A DNA stretch of 64,000 nucleotides from Arsukibacterium sp. MJ3 (GTDB lineage Bacteria > Pseudomonadota > Gammaproteobacteria > Enterobacterales > Alteromonadaceae). Within the stretch, counting starts at the first letter, position 1. Every line of letters begins with the position of its first letter. Made by a program: the position numbers and the translations under genes. The DNA lies in assembly GCF_000987765.1 (NCBI RefSeq), contig NZ_LAHP01000012.1:46297-110296 (forward strand), in the 5' to 3' direction. Shown here piece after piece: positions 1 to 8,002 of the stretch. Under the pieces are notes generated by a model, which had not been told where the DNA came from, searched no databases, and saw nothing but the letters and a program-made list of their open reading frames with translations.

Positions 1-678
1 TGGCAGGCTAACAATAGTGAGGCGGCACGCCTGGCTTACCGTAGTTATGCCAATCAGTATTCAGAGCCACATCTGCCCGCGCAGGAAGCGCACGCCCGGC
101 TGGTGCAGCTTTATCAGGCAGATAATGACATAAGCCGGCGTAACTTTTGGTATCAGCGCACAGTCAGTGCCGAGCAAGCAAGCACTACCGGTACTGATCG
201 CAGCCGCTATCTGGCCGCGGAGGCGGCGTTACAACTTGGCTTGCACGAGGCCATGCTATTTAATGGCATTACCTTGAAACAGCCACTTAGAGCAAATTTA
301 CAGAAAAAACAGACGCATATGACTGCGGCTATTCAGGTTTTTCAAGCCAGTATGACCTGGCAAGTAGCGGAGTTTTACAGTCAGGCCCAATATCAGGTAG
401 CCCGCTTATATCAGCAAATGGCCGCTGCTTTATTACATTCAGAGCGCCCGGCAGGGCTGGAACCGTTAGCGCTGGAGCAATATGAGCTACTACTGGAAGA
501 GCAAGCTTATCCCTTTGAGGAGCTCGCCATTGACATTTATCAGCAGAACGCGGCTTTGGTAACGCAACCCTTATACGACCGCTGGGTTGCCGACAGTTTT
601 AGCAAGTTAGCCGAGTTATTTCCAGCGCGTTATCGTAAACCTGAAGTGTATTTGGAGCTGGCTGATGAAGCGTATTAA
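1..678 (+). CDS. TPR-like protein, 5'-truncated by the window edge
   Basis: The reading frame is open from base 1, so the true start lies upstream of the window; the visible 225 residues are the C-terminal part. They are almost entirely predicted alpha-helix, rich in Ala, Leu, Gln and Tyr, with the helix-turn-helix spacing of tetratricopeptide-like repeats (for example AEFYSQAQYQVARLYQQM, which is followed by a second helix). No catalytic motif is seen. The stop overlaps the start of the next TPR gene by 14 bases, so the two are translationally coupled. By position it is the first visible gene of the ExbB/ExbD/AgmX operon and probably an assembly or scaffold component in the periplasm; that role is inferred from context only. 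It could be one of the large TPR proteins that accompany Agl/Glt-type machines. Confidence 0.75.
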   Translation, partial: WQANNSEAARLAYRSYANQYSEPHLPAQEAHARLVQLYQADNDISRRNFWYQRTVSAEQASTTGTDRSRYLAAEAALQLGLHEAMLFNGITLKQPLRANLQKKQTHMTAAIQVFQASMTWQVAEFYSQAQYQVARLYQQMAAALLHSERPAGLEPLALEQYELLLEEQAYPFEELAIDIYQQNAALVTQPLYDRWVADSFSKLAELFPARYRKPEVYLELADEAY

Positions 679-1351
679 TCGCACCAAGCATTATGCGGCT
701 AAAAACCTGCAGCGGTTAAGCGCACTGTTGATGCTGTTATCGCTAAGTTACTGTGCGCAAATAACGCCACCGTTGGCGGTAAATGACGTAGCAACCGCCG
801 CTGAGCAAACCGCAATTGCAGCGCCATTAACTGCTGCTGTCGCAATTGAGCCCGACGCGAAGCTTGCGCCCATGAAACCAAAATTAGCGGCTGATTTACT
901 ACCGCCGTTTCAGCAGGCTAAACAGTTAATGCGGGCGGGTGATTATCAGGCTGCTATTTTACTGCTTGCGCCCTTAACACAAGCTGCGCCTGACGCTGCG
1001 GGTATTCGTTACAACTTAGCGCTGTGTTACTGGCAACTACAGCAGACAGAGCAGGCCCGCCAGCAACTTAATCAGGTACTCGAACGACAGCCCGCTTATG
1101 TAGAGGCGGCTAATTTGCTCGGCGTTATTGCACGTAATGCCGGACAGTTTAATCAAGCCCGACAGCACTGGCTGGGTGCTATCGCCCAGCAGCGCGATTT
1201 TGCCAGCGCGCATAAAAACCTGGCTTTTTTATATGATCTTTATCTGGCACAGCCAGAGCAGGCGCGTTATCACTATCAGCAATATCAGCGGCTAAGCGCC
1301 GATCCGATGGCGGAAGCCTGGTTAAGCTTGCTTGACCAGCAACAGGAGTAA
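665..1351 (+). CDS. TPR-repeat exported protein (possible lipoprotein)
   Basis: A 228-residue protein. The ATG at 665 lies inside the previous gene and has a GGAG ribosome site seven bases upstream. Residues about 18-30 are a hydrophobic export signal ending in SLSYC; this could be a lipobox, although Tyr before the Cys is unusual. After a low-complexity Ala/Pro/Lys spacer (about 35-80), residues about 85-215 form tetratricopeptide repeats with the usual Ala/Gly/Tyr pattern (for example AAGIRYNLALCYWQLQQ, ANLLGVIARNAGQFNQA). TPR domains mediate protein-protein contacts; there is no enzymatic signature. Followed three bases later by the next gene in the same operon. Likely a periplasmic or membrane-anchored partner of the ExbB/ExbD/AgmX proteins. 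Confidence 0.8.
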   Translation: MKRINRTKHYAAKNLQRLSALLMLLSLSYCAQITPPLAVNDVATAAEQTAIAAPLTAAVAIEPDAKLAPMKPKLAADLLPPFQQAKQLMRAGDYQAAILLLAPLTQAAPDAAGIRYNLALCYWQLQQTEQARQQLNQVLERQPAYVEAANLLGVIARNAGQFNQARQHWLGAIAQQRDFASAHKNLAFLYDLYLAQPEQARYHYQQYQRLSADPMAEAWLSLLDQQQE

Positions 1352-1354
1352 TCG

Positions 1355-1705
1355 ATGATTAATTACAGGGTTATGTTGTTTAGTCTCAGTGTTAGCAGTA
1401 TGGCGTTTAGCGGGCTTGCGCAGGCACAGCAACAAGTACCGGCTGCATCAGCTAAAGCCAGATTGCCAGCGGCTGAAGTACGGGTTGATATAAGCACGAC
1501 CATCAGTGGTAACCAGCAGCAACCACGCACTTTATATGTGTTGCCATGGCAAGACAGCATTGCCCAGATACGTATTGCGGCGCCAGGTATTATTGTACCC
1601 GCAGAAGCTATACAACCGCTGGATCGCCAGCAGTTTCTCCGTTTTATTGAGGCGCAAACGCTTAGCCGTTTGCCCGCCAGTACAGCATCGATTGATCAAA
1701 ATTAA
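1355..1705 (+). CDS. small secreted protein of unknown function
   Basis: A 116-residue protein with a clear Sec signal peptide: hydrophobic residues about 5-20, then an AQAQQ region consistent with signal peptidase I cleavage after AQA near residue 25. The ATG is preceded by AGGAG, which overlaps the stop of the upstream TPR gene. The mature part is about 90 residues with alternating hydrophobic residues (VRVDISTTISG, TLYVLPWQDS) suggesting a small beta-rich domain. I do not recognise a family. It lies between the TPR genes and the ExbB-type gene with only 3 and 12 bases of spacing, so it almost certainly belongs to the same envelope machine. Confidence 0.7.
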   Translation: MINYRVMLFSLSVSSMAFSGLAQAQQQVPAASAKARLPAAEVRVDISTTISGNQQQPRTLYVLPWQDSIAQIRIAAPGIIVPAEAIQPLDRQQFLRFIEAQTLSRLPASTASIDQN

Positions 1706-1717
1706 GAGGGTTACAGC

Positions 1718-2377
1718 ATGGATTTTATAAACAGCATAATGCGATTTTTGCAAGAAGGCGGTTACTTTATTTACCCTATCGCCTTTATTCTCATTCTTGG
1801 TATTGCCATTACCATTGAGCGTTGGTGGTTTTTGCGTGGTGTGTATGCGAGCAATAACCGGGCATACCGGGAACTGCAACCGGCGATCGCGGCTGCCGAT
1901 ACTCAAGCTATTTTGCAACTGGCCGAAAGTAAGCAAACGCCACTGGGTTTAATGCTGGCCAGTGGGGTTACCCGCTTGAAATCATCTCATCGGCGTGAAG
2001 ATATGGAATACGCCATGGAGGAGGTGGTGCTGGAGTATAGTCTGCGTCTGCAAAAACGTACTCCTTTTTTAGCGACTTTGGCTAATGTCGCGACACTTTT
2101 GGGGCTGTTGGGAACAATTGTCGGCTTAATTGCCGCTTTCTCGGCTGTAGCGAATGCCGACCCATCAGAAAAGGCCAGTTTACTTTCTTCCAGTATTTCA
2201 GTGGCTATGAACACCACCGCTTTTGGCTTAATGACCGCTATTCCGTTGGTGTTTGTGCATGCGCTATTACAAAGCAGAACCGCCAGTATTGTTGATACCA
2301 TGGAAATGGCGGGTATTAAATTAATGAACAGTATCGGACAACGTTTTACGGGCGGCCGGGATGATCAGAAAGCATAA
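1718..2377 (+). CDS. MotA/TolQ/ExbB-family proton channel protein
   Basis: A 219-residue inner-membrane protein with the three-helix layout of ExbB/TolQ: helix 1 about residues 15-35, a cytoplasmic helical region, then helices 2 and 3 at about 113-140 and 155-182. The family-conserved stretches are visible: LLGLLGTIVGL in helix 2 and NTTAFGLMTAIP in helix 3, including the pore-lining Thr residues. These proteins form pentamers that surround an ExbD dimer and use the proton gradient to energise a periplasm-spanning partner. The start has an AAGAGGG ribosome site. Its 3' end overlaps the first ExbD gene by 17 bases. Close relatives drive TonB, Tol-Pal and the Agl gliding motor; the AgmX-like gene downstream makes the last comparison the most useful. 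Confidence 0.92.
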   Translation: MDFINSIMRFLQEGGYFIYPIAFILILGIAITIERWWFLRGVYASNNRAYRELQPAIAAADTQAILQLAESKQTPLGLMLASGVTRLKSSHRREDMEYAMEEVVLEYSLRLQKRTPFLATLANVATLLGLLGTIVGLIAAFSAVANADPSEKASLLSSSISVAMNTTAFGLMTAIPLVFVHALLQSRTASIVDTMEMAGIKLMNSIGQRFTGGRDDQKA

Positions 2378-2888
2378 AATTAGCCAGAACGAGGCTGAAC
2401 TCGACATTACTTCCTTTATGAATCTGATGATTGTATTGGTACCGGTACTGTTGCTAAGCCTGGTTTTTACCCAAATTAGGGTGCTGAATATTCAATTGCC
2501 AGCTGAAACTGAGCAGTTGATGCAGCAAGAGCAGGAAAACCCACAAATTCTGGAGTTAGCATTGCATGCTGATCGATTGCAGTTAAATTATCCTGCCGGC
2601 CAGTTATTACGTGTGTTTAAGCATAATGAGCAGGGAGAGCCTGACTTTGCTGCGTTATCGGCGTTTTTGCAAGATTTAAAGCTTACCTGGCAACAGCAGC
2701 AAATTACAAAACGCGATATTACTATTTTGGCGCCCGAAACCCTTGAATATCAAACTTTGGTGAGTGCGATGGATACCGTGCGGGCCTTTAAAACGGTGGT
2801 GGCCGCATCGGTAGTGGATGCTGAATTATTTCCACTTATTTCGCTGGGTCAGTTGCCGGCAAAGCCAGGCAGCGAGGGGCCAGAATGA
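2361..2888 (+). CDS. ExbD/TolR-family protein lacking the channel Asp
   Basis: A 175-residue bitopic protein: short cytoplasmic N-terminus, one transmembrane helix (about 18-40) and a periplasmic domain of about 130 residues, as in ExbD/TolR. The family helix normally begins with a pattern like FIDVMLVLL, where the Asp carries the proton. Here the aligned segment is FMNLMIVLV, so that Asp is replaced by Asn21 (codon AAT at 2421). An Asp remains at residue 15, before the helix. The protein is therefore probably a structural subunit, paired with the second ExbD protein encoded next, which keeps its Asp. It overlaps the upstream ExbB-type gene by 17 bases and the next ExbD gene by four bases (ATGA), which favours fixed subunit ratios. 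Confidence 0.88.
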   Translation: MIRKHKISQNEAELDITSFMNLMIVLVPVLLLSLVFTQIRVLNIQLPAETEQLMQQEQENPQILELALHADRLQLNYPAGQLLRVFKHNEQGEPDFAALSAFLQDLKLTWQQQQITKRDITILAPETLEYQTLVSAMDTVRAFKTVVAASVVDAELFPLISLGQLPAKPGSEGPE

Positions 2889-3409
2889 AACAGTCATTTC
2901 GCGCTAAACGCATGCTTAAGCAAAATAACCGACTGGCGCAGAGTTCTAAGCTAAACCTGGTCGCCCTAATGGATATTTTTACCATTTTGGTATTTTTCCT
3001 GATGGTTAACCAGTCTGATGTTGTGGTGTTGCCCAGCAATAAAGAAATGAGTTTACCGCAGTCGGTTTCAGAGCAGTTGCCGCGTGAGCAGGTATTACTC
3101 ACTGTTACTGCCAATGGCGTGCTACTGCAGGGCAAGCAAGTGTGGCGCGGTGACTGGCAACAAGCACCTGAGGTATGGCAAGAGCCGCTAAGCGAAGCGG
3201 TGCAACAGGAATTACGTTATTTGGCCGAGCGCGCTACGCCGTTAACATACGAACAGCAAACGATTGGCCGGCCACTGACTATTTTGGCCGACGCCACCAC
3301 CTCTTATGCCATACTGCGCCGTTTAATGGCAATGAGTGCCGCAACGGAATATCGCGATGTGTCGTTGGCGGTAGAGCAACGTAGTAAGGCGTTGGAGGCG
3401 ACGCCATGA
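2885..3409 (+). CDS. ExbD/TolR-family protein with channel Asp
   Basis: A 174-residue bitopic protein. A basic cytoplasmic N-terminus (residues 1-22) is followed by one transmembrane helix, LNLVALMDIFTILVFFLMV, whose Asp30 (codon GAT at 2972) matches the protonatable Asp of ExbD and TolR. The remaining 130 residues are the periplasmic domain. It starts in an ATGA overlap with the first ExbD gene and ends in another four-base overlap with the AgmX-like gene. ExbD dimers sit inside the ExbB pentamer. A heterodimer of this protein with its Asp-less neighbour would carry a single proton-binding Asp rather than two. Function beyond force generation depends on the partner and is not known. Confidence 0.9.
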   Translation: MKQSFRAKRMLKQNNRLAQSSKLNLVALMDIFTILVFFLMVNQSDVVVLPSNKEMSLPQSVSEQLPREQVLLTVTANGVLLQGKQVWRGDWQQAPEVWQEPLSEAVQQELRYLAERATPLTYEQQTIGRPLTILADATTSYAILRRLMAMSAATEYRDVSLAVEQRSKALEATP

Positions 3410-4347
3410 GTACACTGACCTGGCAGACAGGACAAGACTGGCAATCGGAAGACCGGTTTTTTAGCAAGGTTGTAGTAACGGGTCTACTGGTATTGCTAGT
3501 GTTATCAGTACTGGTCCCCCTTTACAGTGTGCCTGAGCGAAGCCGGCAGCAGCAGGAGCAATTACCGCCGCAGCTGGCGCGGGTTATGCTTGAGCAACGG
3601 GAAATTACCCCCCCTGAGCCAATAGAAATTGTTGAACCCGAACCCGAACCTTTACCAGAACCAGAACCAGTGGCTAAACCAGAGCAAAAAGTGGTTGCAG
3701 CGAGTCCGGTTACTCAGCAGCAGGCACGCCAACAAGCTGAGCAATCGGGTTTGTTGGCGATGCAAGATGAGCTGGCAGCACTGCGCCAAACGTTTACCAT
3801 CAACCAACCCGCACCGCAACTGCAAAGAGAAGGCCAGCAACGTGCGGTAGTGAGTGCACCGGACGTTATTGCTAACCCGATGCTTGCTAAAAACGCGGCA
3901 AAAGCAGCGGCAGCAGTTAGTGCTGACGTAGACCGGGCAGAATTAGCCCGCGGCGAACGTAGCGCGGTAGCCGAGGGCGAGTTAAGAGGCTTGGCTTCAG
4001 CTGCACCAACGTCTACCAGTTCAGGTGCTAAGACAGGCGCGGATGCCAGTAGTCAGGGTGGACGTTCAGAAGCCAGTATTCGTCAAACCTTAGAGGCCAA
4101 CAAAAGCAGTTTATATACCCTGTATAACCGGGCGCTGCGCGCTAATCCATTACTAAAAGGCAAGGTGGTGTTTGAACTGGTTATTCAACCTGATGGAAGC
4201 GTGGCGCAAGTAAATGTTATAGAAAGTGAACTTAATGATGAACGACTGGAGCGGCAGTTACAATTACGCTTACAGGCGGTTAATTTCGGTGCAGCCGAGG
4301 TGGCGCCAACCCGTTCGCAGTGGACCATTGCGTTTTTACCCGGCTAA
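3406..4347 (+). CDS. TonB-like protein with AgmX/PglI-type C-terminal domain
   Basis: A 313-residue bitopic protein. Residues about 22-43 form a single transmembrane helix. Residues about 66-92 are a Pro/Glu linker of EP and PE repeats like that of TonB, followed by Gln/Ala-rich sequence that could be extended or helical in the periplasm. The last 95 residues (from SIRQTLEANKSSLYTLYNRA) contain the features of the AgmX/PglI C-terminal domain: a helix, then GKVVFELVIQPDGSV and a terminal strand (WTIAFLPG). That domain is related to the TonB C-terminus and contacts outer-membrane or periplasmic partners. It probably transmits force from the ExbB/ExbD motor encoded just upstream. It is the last motor gene; exported haem-protein genes follow 18 bases later. 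Confidence 0.85.
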   Translation: MSTLTWQTGQDWQSEDRFFSKVVVTGLLVLLVLSVLVPLYSVPERSRQQQEQLPPQLARVMLEQREITPPEPIEIVEPEPEPLPEPEPVAKPEQKVVAASPVTQQQARQQAEQSGLLAMQDELAALRQTFTINQPAPQLQREGQQRAVVSAPDVIANPMLAKNAAKAAAAVSADVDRAELARGERSAVAEGELRGLASAAPTSTSSGAKTGADASSQGGRSEASIRQTLEANKSSLYTLYNRALRANPLLKGKVVFELVIQPDGSVAQVNVIESELNDERLERQLQLRLQAVNFGAAEVAPTRSQWTIAFLPG

Positions 4348-4365
4348 ACCGGGCAGGAGAGAAAT

Positions 4366-5568
4366 ATGCAAAGCTATATAAAGCCAATGTTAGCACTAAG
4401 CTTGCTGGCAGCGTTGTTGCTAAGTAGCGCAGTGTCTGCCGGGCCACTGGAACAAGCAAAAAGATTGCATGACCGGTTGGCCGGTGTGCCGGCTGATACC
4501 GCAATGCTGCAACAAATGGCCGATTATATTGCGCTTGGCAATGCGCAGGCCGCAGCCGAGTTAGCCATGCAACATCCGGATTTTTACCGTACCACCTTAA
4601 AGTTGTTCGCTACCCCGGCGACCAACCGTGATTTAGACATTTTTGAGCCGCTAAATGATTACAGTGCCACTATTATTGGGTTGGTGCGGGATAATGCTGA
4701 TTTTCGGCAAATTTTACAAACCGACGTATTGTACGTAGCGGCCGACAGCTTGGGTTTACCTCCTTATGCTGCAGACAATAATGCGCATTATCAGGCACTG
4801 GATCAGCAGGGAATTGATTTACAACAATATTTGGAACCGCGTTCGCAAAGCAGTTTGCTGGGTATTCCGGCTGACGCTAGTGCCGGGGTTATGACCAGCC
4901 GGGCTGGTGCTAAAGCGTTTTTTTACCTTGGTACTAACCGGGCCATGTTGCGTTTTACCTTAATGAGCCAGTTATGTACGGATTTAGAGCCATTAAAAGA
5001 TTTGACGACCCCGGCGGATCGGATCCGCCAGGATGTCAGTCGCAGCCCGGGTGGCGATAGCCGGATTTTTCATAACCGTTGCTTAGGCTGTCATGCCGGC
5101 ATGGACCCATTGGCGCAAGCATTCGCTTTTTACGACTACCAGTTTAGTGATGAAAGTGGCAACAATGGCCGGTTGTTTTATCAACAAACTGGCAGTAGCA
5201 ACAGCCAGACGGGTAGCCGGGTGCAACCCAAATATCATATCAATGCGGGTAATTTTCCGTTTGGTTATAAAACCGAAGATGATTATTGGCAAAATTACTG
5301 GCGGCAAGGCCAGAATCAATCATTAGGCTGGGATAACAGCTTACCAGGCGAGGGGTATGGCGCTAAAAGCTTAGGGCAGGAGTTGGCTCATTCAGTGGCG
5401 TTTGCTCAGTGCCAGGTGAAAAAAGCGTTCGAGACCACCTGTTTACGGCCACCAGAAACCTTAGCCGACGTTAATTTGATCCAGCAAACCAGTGAGAGGT
5501 TTAGCCAGACTGGCTATAACTTAAAGCAGGTGTTTGCTGACACCGCCACCTATTGTATGGGGGACTAA
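4366..5568 (+). CDS. secreted protein with one CxxCH haem motif
   Basis: A 400-residue exported protein with a good ribosome site (AGGAGAG). Residues 1-25 are a Sec signal peptide ending SAVSA. The main landmark is a c-type haem motif at C239-x-x-C242-H243, embedded in HNRCLGCHAGMDPLAQAF. This matches the CxxCHxxMDPL pattern of the DUF1588-like domain found in large planctomycete cytochrome-type proteins, with an LTxR-like region upstream (GVMTSRAG). Further cysteines occur near residues 203, 345, 353 and the C-terminus and could form disulfides. It is probably a periplasmic or cell-surface mono-haem protein. The operon places it with a motor complex and two other exported proteins. Its substrate or electron partner is unknown. 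Confidence 0.72.
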   Translation: MQSYIKPMLALSLLAALLLSSAVSAGPLEQAKRLHDRLAGVPADTAMLQQMADYIALGNAQAAAELAMQHPDFYRTTLKLFATPATNRDLDIFEPLNDYSATIIGLVRDNADFRQILQTDVLYVAADSLGLPPYAADNNAHYQALDQQGIDLQQYLEPRSQSSLLGIPADASAGVMTSRAGAKAFFYLGTNRAMLRFTLMSQLCTDLEPLKDLTTPADRIRQDVSRSPGGDSRIFHNRCLGCHAGMDPLAQAFAFYDYQFSDESGNNGRLFYQQTGSSNSQTGSRVQPKYHINAGNFPFGYKTEDDYWQNYWRQGQNQSLGWDNSLPGEGYGAKSLGQELAHSVAFAQCQVKKAFETTCLRPPETLADVNLIQQTSERFSQTGYNLKQVFADTATYCMGD

Positions 5569-5570
5569 CC

Positions 5571-7991
5571 ATGAGAACGTCGCTACTTATTGTATTAAGC
5601 CTGCTGTTGCTGGGCTGTGGGGGCGCAGAAGTTGAGCAGAATACGCCACCGCCAGTGCAAGATAATTCAAATAATTATACGGGATTAGCACCACAAACTG
5701 ATGATGTTCAACAGTTTAAGCTAAATTTGTGGGATAACCTGGTGGCCGATAACCGTTGTGGCAGTTGCCATCAACAGGGCAATACTGCGCCTTTTTTCGT
5801 GCGCCGGGATGATATTAATTTGGCTTATGCCGCAGTATTACCACTGGTGAATTTGGCCGACCCTGCACAGTCGGCACTGGTACGAAAAGTAGCCGGTGGT
5901 CATAACTGTTGGTTAAGTAGTAATACCGCTTGTGCAGATACTATTAGCCAGTGGTTGCGCAACTGGGGTGCTAATGCCAATGCTGAGCAGGCTGCCGTGA
6001 CGCTGGTGGCACCGGTGATCCGCGAACCTGGCGCCAGTAAAGCGCTGCCAGACAGTCCAGGCTTGTTTGCTGCAGAGGTTTATCCGCTGCTCCGTCAGTA
6101 TTGTGTTAACTGCCATACACCCGATGCCACGGTTGCGCAGGCGCCCTTTTTTGCCAGCACCGATGTAAATGCAGCGTATCAGGTTAGTCGTAATTTAATT
6201 AATCTGGACCGGCCAGAGCTATCGCGTTTAGTCGCGAGGCTAGGCGGCGAATTTCATAATTGCTGGTCAGATTGTGCTACTGATGCGGCAACCATGCTCT
6301 TGGCGATAAAAGCAATAAGTGATGCCGTGCCGCTGACTGAGCTTGACCCACAACTGGTGCCATCGAAAGGATTACGGTTGGATGATGGTGTTGTGGCCTC
6401 AAGTGGCGGCCGTTACGAGAGTCATCAAATTGCCTTTTATCAGTTTAAAGAAGGGCAGGGTAATCAGGCGTTTGATACCTCAGGGGTAGAGCCTGCCGCG
6501 AATTTAACCATACAGGGTGATTTTAACTGGCTCACCGGCTGGGGGTTGCAAATAAATTCAGGGCGGGCGCAAGCCAGTACACAAAGCAGTGCCAAACTAG
6601 CCCAGTTAGTGGGGGCAACCGGTGAGCTAACTGTTGAAGCCTGGGTAATTCCGGCTAATGTGGTGCAGCAAGGCCCGGCTGCTATTGTTAGTTATGCGGG
6701 CAGTGCAATCAGCCGCAACTTTACCCTGGGCCAAAGCCAGTATAATTATGATTTTTTACTGCGCAGCAACAGTAGTAATTTTGCCGGTGTGCCGGCGCTA
6801 AGTACTGCCGATGCCGATGAAGTGCTGCAAGCCAGCCTGCAGCATGTGGTGTTAACGCAAGATCCGGTAAACGGCCAGCGGTTGTTTGTTAATGGTGAGG
6901 ATACCGGCGTGCGTGCGCCTGCTGCTGCCATTTCTAACTGGGATAGTAGTTTTGCCTTGATGCTGGGTAATGAAGCTGATGGTAGCCGGCAATGGCAAGG
7001 CAGTGTGCGCCTACTGGCGATTCATAACCGGGCGTTAACGACAGAGCAAATTAGCCAAAACTTCAGTATTGGGGTGGGCCAGAAATTTTATCTGCCTTTC
7101 GCTATTGGTCATTTAATTGATTTGCCACAGACCTACATTGTGTTCGAAGTAGCGCAGTTTGATAATTATTCTTACCTGTTTAGCCAGCCCTATCTGATTA
7201 ATTTAGAGGGTAGTGCCTTGCCCAGCGATCTAACCATTGCCGGCATGGCGTTGGCAATGAATGGCCGGGAATTAAGCGGTGGCCAGGCGTGGATCCGGCA
7301 AAGTAGCAGTTTTAGCAGCGGTACATCGCTGGTTGAAGCGCAGCCAATTTCAAACCTGGGTACCATTATTGCTGCAGAATCGGGTGCTGCCAGCGATGAG
7401 TTTTTCTTATCGTTTGGCCAAATCGGTCAGTTTAGCAATGTACGTAGCCAGCCCGTTTATGCTGAGCAACAAATTAATGTCGTGAATTCCAGTAGCAGTG
7501 ATATTGGTATCCGGCCTTTTGCGGCGATTAATGCCAGTATGAGTCAGCTTACTCAGGTATCGCCAACTAACCCGGCTGTTGCCAGTACTTATCAGACCAT
7601 TACCCGACAGCTACCGGCCTTAAGTAATATTGAAACGTTTATTTCTGCACAGCAAATGGCGATTACCCAGCTGGGGATCGCTTATTGTAACGCCGCCATT
7701 AACGATCCGGTACTGCGCAGCCAGTGGTTTCCTGAGCTAAATTTTAATGCCAGCCCGGCTGAGGCGTTAAGTGCTGCCAATCGCAACACGTTAATTAGCC
7801 CGTTACTGGCTAGATTTGCACCATTGCAGCCTGCTACAGCAATCAATGATGCCGATGCCAGAGCTGAGCTGAATAATTTGATCGATCGGTTAAGCCAGTG
7901 TAACGGTACCTGCGACAGTCAGCGTACGCAAACTATAGCCAAAGCAGCTTGCACTGCGGTGCTCGCCAGCGCCCAGATGCTGGTGTATTAA
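5571..7991 (+). CDS. lipoprotein with two CxxCH modules and a LamG-like domain
   Basis: An 806-residue lipoprotein when started at the ATG at 5571, which begins directly with the signal MRTSLLIVLSLLLLGCGG; Cys16 is the lipidation site. A TTG start at 5553 is possible but less likely. Two repeated modules follow: C63-GS-C66-H67 ... APFF ... GGH111NCW, and C178-VN-C181-H182 ... APFF ... GGEFH229NCW. They share the same order of landmarks, so they arose by duplication; the conserved His in HNCW could be the distal haem ligand. Residues about 290-500 look like a concanavalin A/LamG-type jelly roll (LTVEAWVIPA, then SLQHVVLTQD, RLFVNGEDTG). The remaining C-terminal 300 residues are unrecognised. 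Probably displayed on the outer membrane, binding a glycan or a surface partner. Confidence 0.75.
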   Translation: MRTSLLIVLSLLLLGCGGAEVEQNTPPPVQDNSNNYTGLAPQTDDVQQFKLNLWDNLVADNRCGSCHQQGNTAPFFVRRDDINLAYAAVLPLVNLADPAQSALVRKVAGGHNCWLSSNTACADTISQWLRNWGANANAEQAAVTLVAPVIREPGASKALPDSPGLFAAEVYPLLRQYCVNCHTPDATVAQAPFFASTDVNAAYQVSRNLINLDRPELSRLVARLGGEFHNCWSDCATDAATMLLAIKAISDAVPLTELDPQLVPSKGLRLDDGVVASSGGRYESHQIAFYQFKEGQGNQAFDTSGVEPAANLTIQGDFNWLTGWGLQINSGRAQASTQSSAKLAQLVGATGELTVEAWVIPANVVQQGPAAIVSYAGSAISRNFTLGQSQYNYDFLLRSNSSNFAGVPALSTADADEVLQASLQHVVLTQDPVNGQRLFVNGEDTGVRAPAAAISNWDSSFALMLGNEADGSRQWQGSVRLLAIHNRALTTEQISQNFSIGVGQKFYLPFAIGHLIDLPQTYIVFEVAQFDNYSYLFSQPYLINLEGSALPSDLTIAGMALAMNGRELSGGQAWIRQSSSFSSGTSLVEAQPISNLGTIIAAESGAASDEFFLSFGQIGQFSNVRSQPVYAEQQINVVNSSSSDIGIRPFAAINASMSQLTQVSPTNPAVASTYQTITRQLPALSNIETFISAQQMAITQLGIAYCNAAINDPVLRSQWFPELNFNASPAEALSAANRNTLISPLLARFAPLQPATAINDADARAELNNLIDRLSQCNGTCDSQRTQTIAKAACTAVLASAQMLVY

Positions 7992-8002
7992 GGAGCCAAC
8001 TG

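Noticed and set aside
3600..3690. GAACCC/CCAGAA-like repeats as a DNA repeat or CRISPR-like array
   Set aside because: They encode the Pro/Glu linker of the TonB-like protein, in frame, without spacers.
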